Of a DNA stretch of 64,000 nucleotides, positions 9,821 to 22,844 are shown in pieces. The stretch is from Glossina fuscipes (taxonomy: Eukaryota > Arthropoda > Insecta > Diptera > Glossinidae), in the NCBI RefSeq assembly GCF_014805625.2, contig NW_023998459.1:2175189-2239188 (forward strand). The letters are read 5' to 3'. The notes beneath the pieces were generated by a model that was not told where the DNA came from, ran no database searches, and saw only the letters and a list, made by a program, of their open reading frames with translations. Within the stretch, counting starts at the first letter, position 1. The number at the start of each line of letters is the position of its first letter. Made by a program: the position numbers and the translations under genes.

Positions 9821-12717
9821 AACAAAGTGGAATACTGATGAAAATGAAGAAATTGGAAATATTTGTTACAATATCAACATACGAAAAATTAAAACAGTCA
9901 AGCACACAAAAATCAAAAGTTGAAAAGTTTTGCGTGTGAGCTTATATATAGTTGCTCAAGCACAGATTAAAATTTACGTTACTTCAAAATACCTTATAAC
10001 ACGATATCTATACAACACAAATAAGGTTTCGACACAACATGGTGTACTTTATTTTTATTTATCTTATACCAAAGTTTAAATTTTAAATAAAAAAATCAAA
10101 AAGTGTCGTACAACACGGATTCGAAAGAGCATGGTACGACTTAATCGTGTGAAGCGAGAGACGACTGTATAATGTTTTTGTCTAATATTCATTATTTCAA
10201 TACGTTTAGACATTGTTCATTGACATGGATCGCTGCATTCGTAATTTCACAACAGCACTGCAAGTACGGTCAGCTGACAGCTGTAAAATCGGAGGGACCA
10301 GAGATCTTTTTTTAATTGCTTGTCAACAGTCAAGTGGAAAGTAAGTGCTCTTAGTTTGTCTTACCTAATTCTTATCCGTTCGAATCGTTGATGGTATGTT
10401 GTCTCCTGCAATCGGACTGCTTAACTATTCTTGGATCTGAAAGATAATGTGCTCCCTTCGTTTGATCATCTTGTTGTCCCAGACCCATGATGATCTGGTG
10501 CCTGACAAGCATATTCCCTACAAGGACGGCGAAGATTGTTTCCTACAAAAGTACTTGTCTCTCTAAGATAATTGGGTTTTCTTTTCCTATCAACCACCTA
10601 CACAGACGGTGTGATTGTACGCTAAATGTTAAATATATACCGCCACAGGTTGTACTATAAACATAACGGTAGTCTTTTACATGGTGAACGTAACGAATAC
10701 ATTCTAAATCTAATTGGAGCATTGAAGATCATTTATGTGTATCCCTAAAATTTTAAAAACTCTTTAAAGTTTTATCAAGCGTTGCACCTGTTCCATTAGT
10801 GCACTCATATAAGAGTGCGCACAATATTTAGTTGGCTTCGTTGAAGAAGTCCACGTCTACGATAAGATTATCGACTACATTATCCAGGATATTTAACGAT
10901 AACTGAAAACTCCAATGTATATATATATATATATACCCTATGTAAGCATATACGTACTCCTTATTATGCACTTGAACGATAGACATGCCGTAGGAGAACT
11001 GAAATGATGTTATTCCTTACGTAGCAAGCATATATTAAGAGTAAGTGTTGACAACATCAAAGGACGATTTGTGATCTTAATTGATAACCCTGATGCGTTC
11101 AGAGAAATTTACTTCCTAAAAGCCACGATTATTATTGCGAATTTTTCCAAATGCAAGCGATGTTATGCATCGTTATTCATTGAAAATTAACGTCAACGCT
11201 AATCGAGACTATCAGTCCAAATAAACACTATGAGTCCAAACTAAGTATTTAGTGTTTGTTCAAGAGAGCAACCAAGATATGAAACGGACAAACATTCGTT
11301 TTTAAATTTGAGGTTTTGCTTTCTTTTAATGTTAGCCGAACTAGGCCAGTAGAAACGTTGATCGAGACATATCTGAAACATTTGTAAACGTTATAAGTGA
11401 TATCCGTACAGATCCAAAAGAAAAGCTACGACGTCCAACGTGACTTTGGCCTCAAAAATTTGAAGAGAATATCGAAGATTCCTTTAGGTGGCGCCCTGAT
11501 ATGGTCGAATTTTGTTTGAATGTGCAATGACAGCAGAAACAAAGAACTACCTGACTCAAACCAGAAAAAGTTATCAAGTGAACAAAAGCGAACCCAACCG
11601 TCTTTAGACAGTTCTTAAGTGGCATATCAACCACTTTTATCCACTATTTAGCGGCGTGGAAACAATGAATAAAATAATAACCGTAACTGCAACAATAAGT
11701 GCAAGTAAGGAATACAAATAAACGAAATTGAAATGTAATAACAGAAAAGAGTGAGTATTCAAGGAATTGATAGGTAGTAGACACCTGGCTCGGTCTTTAC
11801 CGCAATACCTCCTAGTAAACAAAGCGCTGCTTTCTGAATAGGAGATATTGCTGTAATACGTAATATGGAGACGCCGAATGCTGAAAATTCATTTCATTTC
11901 AGTCCACTATACTGAGAACTAAATTGGTGGCAGACGAAAAATTTTTTATAACTTTGTTAGCTCTACATGTAAAGTCAAGGTACTTCCTTCTTCATGAATT
12001 ATGAAAATATTGACAGCATTCCTTGAAAATTTAGAAAAGTCTTATATTGATTGTTTCATGTCAATCAACCGAATTATATCTGTCATCAATTTGGAAAACT
12101 ACTTTTTATTATCTTTTTGCAAAAGGAGCTAACAACTCTTTGTTAATAATGATGATGCGGCAGGACACTACCTAACTTATTTGAATCTCTAAAGATTACA
12201 AAATTGCGCCAACAACAAAGTCGATTATATCGCCCTCCCAGCGGGGCTTTTTAAAATAGTATGAATATCCACTGACCTGTTAGAACTAGCTTATCGCGTA
12301 TTTCAAGCTTTCCTTGCTCTTACAACGTTAGGAAAAGTCCAAACGGTCTTTTAAATCATGAATTTAAAGGTCTAGACTATTTAAATTTTTTTTGTTTTAT
12401 ATATATTTAATAAGTCGGCAGGGAAAATGTTGTTTATGAATTATATTTTATCCAAATTGCTAGCCACAATTTGCGCCCCTGAAGCCGACCAACTACGGTC
12501 GCTCTTGCTTCTGATCCTGATAGGTGTATTCAATACTCCTTAGTATTAGTGTTTATTGATAACATTAAAATGTGCCGATCAGTTGATTCGGGTGATGACA
12601 CTTCTTTATTGCAATCTATCCAGCAAAATTTGCAACTTCATTGCTTGAATAAATAAATGTAAAAATAAAAAAATGCAAGAAATTGTCGCTTTAATGGAGC
12701 AAATTCCGTTTTAGATG
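9821..12717. other. No recognisable gene; short AT dinucleotide run
   Basis: A short (TA)n run lies at 10917-10936. Short plus-strand frames near 11045-11190 and 11350-11520 look coding-like in composition, but they match no family I know and are interrupted by stops. They could be remnants of further host or element genes. Confidence 0.4.
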
Positions 12718-12755
12718 TTTTATTTATTTATTTATTTATTTTATTTTATTTATTC
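12718..12755 (-). repeat. 3' tail of CR1 copy 1
   Basis: On the element strand this is a run of AATA/AAATA units ending the 3' UTR, the kind of short tail repeat that closes many non-LTR elements and is used at target-primed integration. Confidence 0.65.
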
Positions 12756-13047
12756 CACTTATACTATAAACTCAACTAAATAAATAACAGTCGAGTTCAA
12801 TTGGCTCTTAATGCAAAACTTATATTAATTTAAAATAAAATTGAGTATAAGTATAATAAAACAAATAAGAAGAAAAAAAAGAAAAAAAAAGCATGTACAC
12901 CGTCAGCATAGGGCCACACTTACAACCGGTACAGGACCAATTTGCAAATGAACCCCTAAGCCATCGCAAACATGCATAAGCCTGGCAACCGATAATAAAT
13001 TGACAATAATTCATTTTCGAAACGTAACGACTTTTTAAGGATAAAAG

Positions 13048-14616
13048 CTAGTTTAAATATGACATAGGTAAATCGCGCGTATTAAGCAATGTTGCTTTAA
13101 TGAACTTTAAAGAGTCCGATAACGAGAATAAGTAATAGACGTCATTTAAGTTCATGCAAACTACTCTGAGCGGATTAAACAGCTCATAATTATATTTACA
13201 CTGACTAAGCTTAACCAAGACAAAGTGCCTAGAGAAGCGGTTAGGGACATTAAAGCTTATTTCACCAAGTAATGAAGGCGAGTCAATAGCACCATTTATT
13301 ACTTTAATTAGAAAGGAAACGCCAAGAACAAACCTACGTTTCTCAAGAGACGATAGGGACAGCAGCAGCAACCTATTCTCATACGGAGGAAGAGAGGCAA
13401 TCGGATCCCAACCCAAATTTCTAAGGACAAACAGCAAGAATTGCTTTTGAACAGATTCAATTGAATCTATGTAGCACCTATATGAAAGAAACCACACAAC
13501 TGAGGCATACTCGAGTATGGGTCTAACCAAACACATGTACAGCCTTTTCGTAATGTAGGGATCTTCAAGCTCTTTGGACCACCTTTTTATAAAACCAAGC
13601 GCGGACGTAGCTTTGCTAATCGAGAGCTCAATATGCAAGTTAAAACGTAACCTATGGTCAAATAGAACGCCTAAATCTGTGATCGAATCGACGTCCTCCA
13701 ACTTATGCGAATCTATGAAATACTGAGTAATAAATGACTTTCTTCTTGAGAAAGAAAGCTTCTTACATATACTCAGATTTAGTTTCAGAAGATTCAAAGA
13801 GCACCATGCAACAAAATTATCCAAATCACCTTGAAGCTGATGTGATTGCGATTCAACAGAGAAGGAAGAAAACAGTTTCACATCATCAGCAAACATTAAG
13901 ATCTGGCTGGAATTAACCACCGATGGAAGATCACTACTGTATAAACTAAATAATATGGGACCCAAGTCGCTGCTTTGAGGTACGCCAGATATAACGGTGT
14001 CAGTGTAAATAACATCTGTGCGAGAGCCACTAGAAAAAGCCTTGAAAACATGACAGGTAAACTCTAACAAGTTGGTGACTGTAGATCGCCCTTTCCGAAA
14101 GCCGTGCTGGTGCGGAGAAATATACGAATTAATGGCAAAGGCTAAATGCTGAGTCACAATACGCTCGAACAACTTGGGCAAGACACTCAACTTGGCTATG
14201 CCTCTGTAGTTCTCAACAAATTGTCTACTTCCACTCTTGTGGATAGGAATAAGGGAACTACTCTTCCAACATGAAGGGAAAACACCTGAACACAAGGACA
14301 TGTTAAAAATCTTTGAGATCACACCACACAACTCGACAGCGCAAGATTTAAGTACACATGATGGAATTCCATCAGGTCCAGGCGAACAACTGTATTTTAG
14401 AGAACTCAACCCTTTAGAAACGTCATCTTCCGAAATAACCAAGTTAGGTATTGAAACCGAGTTACTTATAGGATATGGGCAGTTTGCTGATAAATCGAAA
14501 TTAGCAATCGAAAAGTTTCGCCGGAAATACTCAGCAAATAGATTTGAGATTTCAAAATCATCCGAGGAATCAGAGCCATTAAAAAAACATGAGAGGGGTA
14601 TGTGGAAATTTTTCAT
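13048..14616 (-). pseudogene. CR1 copy 1 ORF2: reverse transcriptase half, internally deleted
   Basis: A 522-residue open stretch carries the finger/palm region of a non-LTR reverse transcriptase. It includes SCSPGPDGIPS, SSLIPIHKSG, FRKGRSTVTNLLEF and the catalytic FADD (13882-13893). Between TDVIYTDT and VISGVPQ, near 13985-14005, the segment that normally holds the SKAFD part of motif A and the following 50-60 residues is missing. The frame survives the deletion. Loss of this region should remove RT activity. The C-terminal domain through the stop at 13048 is otherwise continuous. The frame upstream (endonuclease) is offset by a frameshift around 14620-14790. Confidence 0.85.
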
Positions 14617-14656
14617 TTAGAGCTAACAAATTTAAAGAAGAATTTAGGATTAGCAA

Positions 14657-15740
14657 TCAGACAGGATTTAATGAACTGAAGGTATCTGCAGTAAAAATGA
14701 TGGTTGAGGGAGTTAAACCTATGCCTCGCCACCGAGTAAGCGACATAGTTGAGCGCAGAATCACTTTTCGAATATTTTTTGAATAGCGAGTTTTTTCTAT
14801 TCTTGTGATATTTATTGTCTTCTTAAACCACGGGGGACACCTGCTTCGAGGTCGACACTGCTTGATCGGAACAGATACAGCAATTGCTAGATTTAATGTA
14901 TTGTAGAACGATAGCAATAAGCTTTCAATGCTACCGGTTGAGAAATCAAGCGTCAGATGTGAAAGACAATGTTTTAGTAATACAATATTGATTTTATGAA
15001 AATCATAATAATTATTTAAAAAAGTTTGAGTTGGCACATTAAGGCATTTCAACAAACCATCATTAATATGATGAAAGGAAATGCATATTGATGGATGATA
15101 AGGATCCTCAGGTAAACTAAAAGGTGGACAACGATTTACGTTAATCTCGGGAAAATTGGCAAAGCAGAGATCAAGCAGTCTACCATTACAATTAGGGGTA
15201 CGATTATATTGACCCAAATTATGACCAAACAATTCACTAAAGAACACAACAGCCCTATCAGACGTTGAAGTAGGAACCAAACAGCCAGAATTATCAGTGT
15301 TACACCAAGTGACTTGAGGCAAATTGAAGTCACCCAATGCAACGACCAAATCGGTGGGTCTAGACCGCTTGGCCATTTCACAAATGAGGGCAGCGTGTAT
15401 CTTGTAATTGGAGATATTAGATTTTTTTAGACATATTCGCACGAATAGCGATAAATTTAACGTCAGGAGGAGTGGCAAATTCAATTAAATTGGACGGGAC
15501 TGACGCAGATATGGCAATTAATACACCACCACCAATACGATTTACTCGATCATTTCTAAACACTTGGAAAGAATTATGAAAAAGTTCCGACGAATGTAGA
15601 TCGGGTTTTAGCCAAATTTCAGTAAAGGCCAAACAGAAAAATTCCGTGTTCACTGAATTTAGAAAAGTGGAACGAATTTTTGAATTTAGGCCCCTAACAT
15701 TTTGATAAATGAGAGATAATGGGCCTGAAGAAACATTTAG
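14657..15740 (-). pseudogene. CR1 copy 1 ORF2: AP endonuclease half, frameshifted
   Basis: The minus strand encodes an apurinic-type endonuclease that nicks the target DNA. QNVRGLNSK lies near 15690-15715, and the FTE(I)WLKPD block carries the catalytic Glu. Then comes GGGVLIAI, followed after a frame break near 15420-15480 by LGDFNLP. The C-terminal DPYHPSI block stands where the family SDHxP motif is expected. The linker into RT (about 14790-14620) is also out of frame: the continuation VARHRFNSLNHHF is only visible in the other frame. Several lesions make it a pseudogene. Confidence 0.8.
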
Positions 15741-15802
15741 TTTTTTAAAGGCGACAAGACTATTGCTTTGGTATTACGGGGACGATCTCGAGGGATAAAT
15801 TC

Positions 15803-16803
15803 CTAAATTAAGGATCCTACAGGCCACAGTGGTTTATTTAACAACATATCACTGTTTTCAGTCGGAACTAATATTTTAAAAGAGGAGATTGCCCTAGATA
15901 GAGAAGGAGCCATTTTGAAGATGCTAACGCGCTTTAAGTTGGCTGATGGGACTTTCGTCGCCAGATAACTTTTTATGTTATCCACCGATGTTTCAGGTGC
16001 CAGTCTTGACACAAATATTGGTTTTCTGGGAGGAACTGCCGTCAAGCAAATGTCATTACTTGGAACAGGAAGGGGGTTCACGGTAGGAGAGTTTCGAGTT
16101 GGGGAGAATATAGATGGGGTTATCGCCCTTGTACCGGCAGCTTGTGAGACTTGCCCAGTCTGGTGACCAGATTTCACACATGAACAGCCAGGAGGAGAGG
16201 ATGATTTATTTTTCTCTTTATTACTTTTAGGCGATGGCACTTGATTAGAGTGAGTGGCGGCTCTGGGCGGAGATACACTTGCCACTTCAGCATAGCTTAA
16301 AACCGATGGACTTGCCGGTTCGTTTGTAACTGTTTTGCTACCAACCGACTCAGCAATATCGGAAACATTATTATTCATTTTAGAGTTAGAGGGAGCGGTA
16401 ACTTGTACCAACGAATCAGATTTGAAGAAAGCCAGAGGTGACGTCCCACACGCTACTCTACGAGTAGAAGATGAGTGTCCAATAAAACGACACTCATCAA
16501 ACCTAAAGAGCTCAAACTTCTCCCACAAGGAGCCGAGATTTCTACTCCGAGAAATCATAACGGGTCTCCGTGAAAAGTTTATAAAAATCAATGTGCCGCT
16601 GCCTACAGTCCGGACATGACCATCTTAAGCCTTTAGACGGATCAGCGACTGCGTCAGCAGCACTGCCGAGAATACCGGCACACGTTGCATGACCAAAGCG
16701 CTCGCAGAGCCAACAAGAAACGAATCTATCAGATTCCGGGCCCGTTTTCGCCCGACAAGGTGTGTATAAACGCTACATGTCCAGTCAAAAAGGCAGTTGT
16801 GGA
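15803..16803 (-). pseudogene. CR1 copy 1 ORF1: PHD-finger and RRM-like protein, broken
   Basis: ORF1 of this family is an RNA-binding chaperone. The homologue in copy 2 starts with ATG at 25905. In copy 1 the matching ATG is immediately followed by TAG. A PHD-like Cys/His cluster (CERFGHATCAG ... SCPDC) follows near 16600-16740. A five-base deletion relative to copy 2 near 16555 then shifts the frame. The C-terminal domain with IFVSRLAPETSVDNIKSYL is readable to about 15810 and resembles the RRM-like domain of CR1-type ORF1 proteins. The start lesion plus frameshift mean it cannot be expressed as such. Confidence 0.78.
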
Positions 16804-17207
16804 TTATAAAGAACAGGTAGACAAATCGCAAAAAAAAGAAAAAAAATCCTCAACATAAAAATTTATCAACCAATTTGTGCAAAACTTCTCTGTTACGTTG
16901 ACACTGTAACGAGAGATCAATAGCAAAACAAACTACAAACAGCGAAAAAATAACAGAGAAAAGGAGAGAAAACAAAAAAAAAGAGAGATTTATATCAGAG
17001 CTCAAAATTTTTGTTTGCAAAAATCCAATGAATCAAAGCGTAAAGAAAAAATATTTCTTTGACTTTGAATTCACTCATTTTCTTCTCAAAGAATATTATA
17101 AATTCACACACTATAAGGCAGAATAGCCACGAAATTCAACAAAAAATTAAAATAGTAATTGCCGAAACAATATATAGACGACTATACCGCGCGACAGAGT
17201 TGCCAGA
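16804..17207 (-). promoter_or_regulatory. 5' UTR / internal promoter region of CR1 copy 1
   Basis: This noncoding leader matches 25470-25904 in copy 2 on the opposite strand, including long purine/pyrimidine-biased runs and the shared block beginning TCTGGCAACTCTGTCGCG. In this class of elements the promoter lies within the leader. I cannot point to an individual promoter motif with confidence. Confidence 0.5.
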
Positions 17208-20200
17208 CGTTATCATGCCAGTTCTTATCATATTAATGTTTTTCAAATTGGAAATATTACAGGCTGCAAGGATAGGGAAGTTGTGCTTAATCCTAACCTT
17301 AAGTTCAGTTTACCCGTTAATGATTCTATGGACTAGACTTTGCGCGAACAATTTTAATAATTCCTGTGTTTCGAAAGGCTTACATATTTCGTCATTTAAA
17401 CAACTTCTTGATTAATGATTTTGTTGTCTAGTCGCTATATATTTCATAGAATGAGTCCAAGAGAATTTCTTAATACGTCCATAAGATGAATTAGATTGGA
17501 AATCTGGTTTATATATCAGACTTGTGGAAAAGGTTAAGCCAAATTAAAGTATCAACAGTTATAAAACGACGTGAGGTATTATCTCTCCTCCCTAATAATC
17601 AACTGCGCTAGAACACGCTACCTTCAACCTAGCTTTCGAATTGCCGAGGTGCTGCTTTCCAATGGAACTGTCTTAGTGTTAGATTAATTACCAAATTTAT
17701 TTTATGCTCTTTAGAAGCTATACAATGATCATTGATATATGTTTGATCGGCGCGTTTACTCAGTCTATTATAACAAAGGAGCTTTTATTACTGTACTATT
17801 GCCTGTTATGTTACTTTTTGTAAATATACATATTGTCGTTGGAAATTAAATATGTTAACTTTGTTTTCATACAAATTCCAGCGGAACGCTTTCTCTCTAT
17901 ATCTACGTTTATGTGACACATACATTTTCTTGTGTAAACATTGCTCTGTACATTAGAGTACATAGATGTTAAGTGCATAAGTCTTATTTATATTCTCTTT
18001 GAATTTTTTTATACTTTTGGCTTATATCATTTTTTTTTTTTTGCAATTTTTTATTATAATAATGGAATTTGTGGGTTCAAACTTTTAACTCTCAAACGTA
18101 TTTCATGGTAGCTCATATAAAATTACTACAAATTAAGACTTAACTCAAGCGCGTGCACCTGTGGCTTGGATTTCTGTCGTATTGCAATTGCAGAAAAGTC
18201 ATAGTTTGAATTCCGAATGGGATGCAGCAATATCATATTGCTCCATTCCATTAAGTTTTCTTTGGATAACAATGCCCTGTTCATGAGAGTATATTGTGTT
18301 GTTTGTGATAATACATGGGCAAGTGCAGGTAAGTTACGTGTTATATAATAATGGCATATCTAAACAAAATCTGAATATATATATTATATTTTTATATCGG
18401 AATTCACATTACGGGCAATGCGTGTGTTTAGATTCCGTTAAGTGGTACAATATCTAACGACGATGTGATAATCAAAGCATTTTTAGTGAATTATTTTGAA
18501 AATAGATTCGCATAAGTTATAAATAAAATGAGTAGAACCTGAATGGATTTGAACAGAAACGAAATTTTCTGGCCGTTGGCCCGGTTTCTTCCTGTGCTAT
18601 TTCTATTTCTTAAACTATAAGGGTACGTACAATTTTATATCATTTGCAGTTTACCATGCTATACTGGTTTGAACATCTTGTGATCATAAGTGAACTGCTC
18701 GTACGGTCCACCTAAAATTGGAATTTCGACTCTCGGAATCATACAATTTTGGCTAATTGGTTTTAGCTAACTAGCCTTCATTTTGTCTTTCCACTGTGTT
18801 TACGAATACGTCTAGGATCGGGATATAGGGCTTCGTGGGTTTCTGGCTATTCGACAATTTAGCGGCGATGGTTGCGCTCGTCTAACTCTTTGTCTATTTC
18901 ATTTTGCAACATTTCTGCTACTGAATTCCATCAAATGCATCGTAGGTATGCGGACGCCCACATATAAAATAATTGAGGCGCTCTGCACCGGTTGCGGGGG
19001 CACTTCAGTTGCTAGCCATTGTCTTCTTTCTTCGAATACCTTCGGCGCCCCAATTAATTAGTGATTATGTGAGCATAATGTCACCTGGTAGAATTCATTA
19101 TAAATAGTGCCAATTTAAATAAATATCTTTAATTGTTATCAAGCAATTCAAACAACAAAGCGTTGAACTCGCTTGTAAACCAAAGGCGTTCAATCCGCCT
19201 AAGCTTGAATGTTAGGGACCGTCTCATGCCGAGACTTATTGGCATCCTATGAGACGGACAGACTTGGCGCTTATGAAGCCGAGCAGAGTAGGAAGACAAC
19301 TTACACCTCGTCCTAGTAAAAGTACCCTTACCAGGGAAGGATTCATAGGGAATCCTCCCAAATACAACTACAACATTCTATCACTACAACACTCGGTTGT
19401 CGTGAACTTCTTGTTTCTTTACAATTTAATTTAAAAAAAATAAATTGAGATTAATACTTGGCAAAATAAGCAACTTGAGGATAATTAATATACAATTACC
19501 ATGCTTAGCTTGAAGCATTCTAGTCTCACGCCTCTCTAGCCTTTTTATTTCATATTTAAAAAAAAAATTATTTATCCAGCATGTCGTGACGGAGAGACAT
19601 GGCTTAATCCAGTCAGAATGTCACGCTGCTCGAGAATTAACATACTTTATAGTATATCTGAATCTTAGTTTTGAGTGTTGCAAAGATTATGATGAAATGA
19701 GTATATCGTCCGTCCCTCATAATGGGTATAAAAACCAATTTGGCGACGTATTAACGTATAGATGATAATGAATAATCAGTCTTGTTTATGTAAACAACGA
19801 AATAGCGGATGCATTTAAGGCGGCGCGAATTAGACATACAGAGAAGAGAAATGGAAATATTTTAGAAAGAAATAAGTCAAAAAAGGGACGTAAACTGATT
19901 CTCTCCTCTGTTAAGGTTTTTGCTTTTGACTTCTGTGAAAAAAGTGTTAATTTCACGTTATAGCAATCACAATTGATAAGCATCAACAAGACTTAGAGCA
20001 TATTTTGACAATTAAACATCAATTTGAGTCCCGAGGTAACACCATGATGACAGGAAAATGGTAAAATATTTCATGGACAGTATCTAGGACTGCATACTGG
20101 CGTACAGATACGTTTTCAGCTAGTGTTAGAGGAATTTCATGCCGTTAGCACGCAGAAAGTTCACCAAGGACGCCAAGTGGATGACGATGGAAGAATCGAG

Positions 20201-20680
20201 GAGTTGAGAAGTTTCATTTATAACGCACTTGGACTTATAGGTAAAGATGGAGTAAACGAAGAACGATGTAGTATATCCACATTACAGTAGGAGCAAAAAT
20301 TAGCAGGAAAATATGTTAAGTATTTGGATTCCAGCCAGTTTAAAGCTTTAAGAAAAATATTTACGAATCCAAAAAAATTTGAGTCCGTGACACGTAAGGA
20401 TGTCAAGACTCTTGATGACCTAACTTTTCAAGCTGCTAATGCTTTTATAGTTATTTGTCCAATCACGAAAGTCGTGAGGTAGACTAAAATTTTCCTCAGA
20501 AAGTATGGAGCCCGTTCGAGTGTCGAACCCTTAAAGACGATATAGTTATATACTTTCCAAGTGATGTCTTAAACGACCTTTTCGAGAACTTCAGGATCTA
20601 TAAACGTAAAGATCAGATCCACGCAATTATGTTGCGGCGCCATCTCTTTCGTGGGAGCCATTCGGAAACACAGTAAAGTT
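17208..20680. other. Unassigned sequence between repeats
   Basis: No domain recognised. The stretch includes a possible LTR-like hairpin (listed separately at 19210-19260) and several short AT-rich frames without family similarity. Confidence 0.4.
19210..19260. repeat. Stem-loop at a possible LTR start
   Basis: CCGTCTCAT (19219-19227) and ATGAGACGG (19249-19257) form a perfect nine-base stem, with GCC/GGC just inside able to extend it. The stretch begins TGTTAGGGACC, which looks like the start of a BEL/Pao or similar LTR. No matching second copy is in the window, so the LTR reading is tentative while the inverted repeat itself is certain. Confidence 0.5.
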
Positions 20681-21081
20681 TGTAAGGAAACGTTTTGCTG
20701 CCTTACTGAGCAAGTCCGTCCGGACAAATGACTACGCGTAGACCCCAAGCAGTCAGTCTGGTTTGTCCCTTACTGGGTAGCTGTTATAACACCCACGACG
20801 TGTTCTTTTCTTTTACAGAAGCTCGCGAGATGGTTAAAACTTGAAAAATAATCCTTCGAAAGATCAAAAAGCATTTAAAACGTTAAACGAGAGGCGGGTC
20901 ACCACGTTGGTTTTTTTTTCTCCCGCTCCCCTTAAAATCGCTTATCTACTGTAAATTTCGTAGAAATAAATAAATAATAAGAAGAACATCCGGAGGTCCA
21001 AGTTATTTTTCTTTTATATAAATTTCTTGGAAGGAGTCCTGGACAGCCCTGAGCTCACCCCGCAAAAGAAGATTCGTTACA
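20681..21081 (+). repeat. Solo LTR, hairpin-headed family, copy A
   Basis: A 401-bp unit starts TGTAAGGAAACG and ends ATTCGTTACA, with TGTAA/TTACA inverted ends. It is flanked on both sides by AGTT (20677-20680 and 21082-21085), a four-base target duplication as made by Ty3/gypsy integrases. It aligns at both ends with copy C at 48666-50484 and at its 5' end with copy B at 22133. An AATAAA-type signal lies near the 3' end (about 20965-20985). No internal region is present, so it is a solo LTR left by recombination. Confidence 0.85.
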
Positions 21082-21085
21082 AGTT

Positions 21086-22132
21086 GAATTGGAGCTAGTT
21101 GGCGATCCTGAAATTCATACTTTTTTAAAAATTAGTATTAGAGATGGTTACCCAGTGTACTCAGGGGTTGCTCTAGTCAAACAATAATATTGGTCAAATT
21201 TATTTGTCTTTTTATATATAAATGCAAATGTTATATACGCCTAGGCCATGTGCCAGAAACGTCCCCATGCAAACTTCATATTTTGAAGTTTTTAAAGCAA
21301 AAGATTTCGACATTGACTACCTTCGTTTCTGTAAAGACAACAAAATTCCTCTCATTGGAAAAAGTAAGATACCCATAGCAGATTTAACCATTAGATTAAT
21401 TATAAGATTAATTTAAAAAATGTGCTCCTCTGTGTAATGTGTGCTTTTAACTTACAAATTTTGGTAAGCATGCAGCTCTGCATGACCGAAATTGTTAAGT
21501 TCACGCGCGTAGAGAGATTGTTATGACATAGGTTTGATTTTTCAACATTACGATAGTTTTCGGTAGGGAAGATGACGGAGAAAGAAGAAAAGGACGTCGG
21601 CGGAGGAGTTTCTAGACGTCCGGTTAAAAAAAAAAAAGAAAAAATTCATACTTAAAATATCCCGGGAGCAGCACAAAAATTATATTATATTAAGAACAAG
21701 AGAGGAAAATCTAAGAGCAGCTCAGTTTCAATAGACAGAGAAATATTTATGAAATGTTTATAACAAAAATCCAGAAAATAGTTGCTTTAAAGAAAGGAAA
21801 AAGAGAATGGTAGACTGTTTTTTATATAAATGGACATCTTTTTTTTGTTTGCTTAAATAGAAGAGAAAAATGTTTACTAAACTTGGCAAGAATGAAATTA
21901 TTCATGCTTGTGATATAAAAATGCAACTGTCAAATTATTTAAGAATATATAATAGTTGTTTTGCGCTGGGGCTTTGAGTGAAAGTAAATTTTAGAAAAGT
22001 CCAAAAATACTTGGAGCATGTGTTATTCTTAAACAAAAAAAAAAAGAAACTTTTACTAACTAAGCAGCTGTTCTACGTGCGCATAGCAAACAAAAAAAAG
22101 TAATAAAGCTCACAATAATGATAATAAAGTAT
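21086..22132. other. No recognised gene
   Basis: AT-rich. A plus-strand frame at 21222-21416 gives a 64-residue peptide with FEVFKAKDFDIDYLRFCKDN that I do not recognise. It could be an exon fragment or chance. Confidence 0.35.
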
Positions 22133-22315
22133 TGTAAGGAAGCATTTTGCTTCCTTACTAATAACAAGTCCGTCTGCCTAAATGTTTACCCGCAGACATC
22201 GACCAGGCAAAGGCCAGGAAAAGGCAAACTTTGGCAAAGCGACAAGCGGCGCGAAGAAAAAAAAAAACTTTTAGCAGCTTTGAAAGAAAAGAAAAAACGA
22301 GGAAAATAGGCGGCT
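22133..22315 (+). repeat. LTR fragment, hairpin-headed family, copy B
   Basis: Starts TGTAAGGAAGCATTTTGCTT, then ACAAGTCCGTC, matching the first part of copies A and C. The GTAAGGAAGC / GCTTCCTTAC stem is perfect. Similarity fades after about 22315 and no 3' end is seen. The lost 3' part could have been displaced by the gypsy element whose remains begin nearby. Confidence 0.75.
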
Positions 22316-22844
22316 TTCATTAGAATTTTGCTTGTAAATTTTTTTGGCATAAAATTGAAATTCATGCCGTGCTATCGCTACTTTAAGACAAATAATTTCA
22401 GTGAATGATAGTGAAAGTGAATTTATAAGAATTAGAGAAAGAATAAATCCCGAATAGTGTTATTGGAAAAAATATGAAAAAATTGCAAACTGTAAAGGCT
22501 TTGACAATTTTAGTAAAGGCGGAATAATTGGAACGCTGTTCACATACAAAAGCACAAGGTCACTAAGGCCAAGGAATTTTGAAGTTATACAAAAGTGCAA
22601 AAAGAAAAAGAACGAAAATCAAGAAGTACTAACGTTCGCGTCAGAGGGCTGGAATCAACGATCGCTAGGTTGTGGGCATTAAAAATTGGGGGATGAATGT
22701 GCTGGTCATTAATGCAAATGAGAAGGAGAAAACTTTTAAAAAAGAAAGGTGTAAATTGATTTAGCTGATCGGCTTGTAGCATACTAAGCATGCTCAATGG
22801 GCTCTTATCGATATCTGTCTAGCTCGCCGAACTTGTTTCCTACA

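Larger units (their letters stand above)
12718..17207 (-). mobile_element. CR1/Jockey-type non-LTR retrotransposon, copy 1, nearly full length
   Basis: Reading on the minus strand, the element starts at 17207 (TCTGGCAACTCTGTCGCG). It then has a 5' UTR of about 400 bp, ORF1 with a PHD-like finger, ORF2 with AP endonuclease and reverse transcriptase, and a 3' UTR that ends in a TTTA-type tail (plus-strand reading) at 12718-12755. The 5' terminus is fixed by comparison with copy 2, which starts with the same bases in different flanking DNA. Both ORFs are broken. The flanks right of the tail and left of the 5' end show no clear target-site duplication that I can defend. Confidence 0.88.

Noticed and set aside
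14237..14620. A 127-residue plus-strand open frame, repeated at 27748-28131 on the minus strand
   Set aside because: Antisense of the CR1 reverse transcriptase. Its duplication simply follows the two element copies.
17208..17220. Target-site duplication for CR1 copy 1 (CGTTATCATG against CGTTTTAGATG near 12707)
   Set aside because: The two differ by substitutions and a gap. That is too weak to separate from chance in AT-rich DNA.
22333..22844. A complete 3' LTR of the gypsy element
   Set aside because: The inner edge at 22844 is supported by the polypurine tract, but the outer edge at 22333 rests only on a TG. No partner LTR is available.
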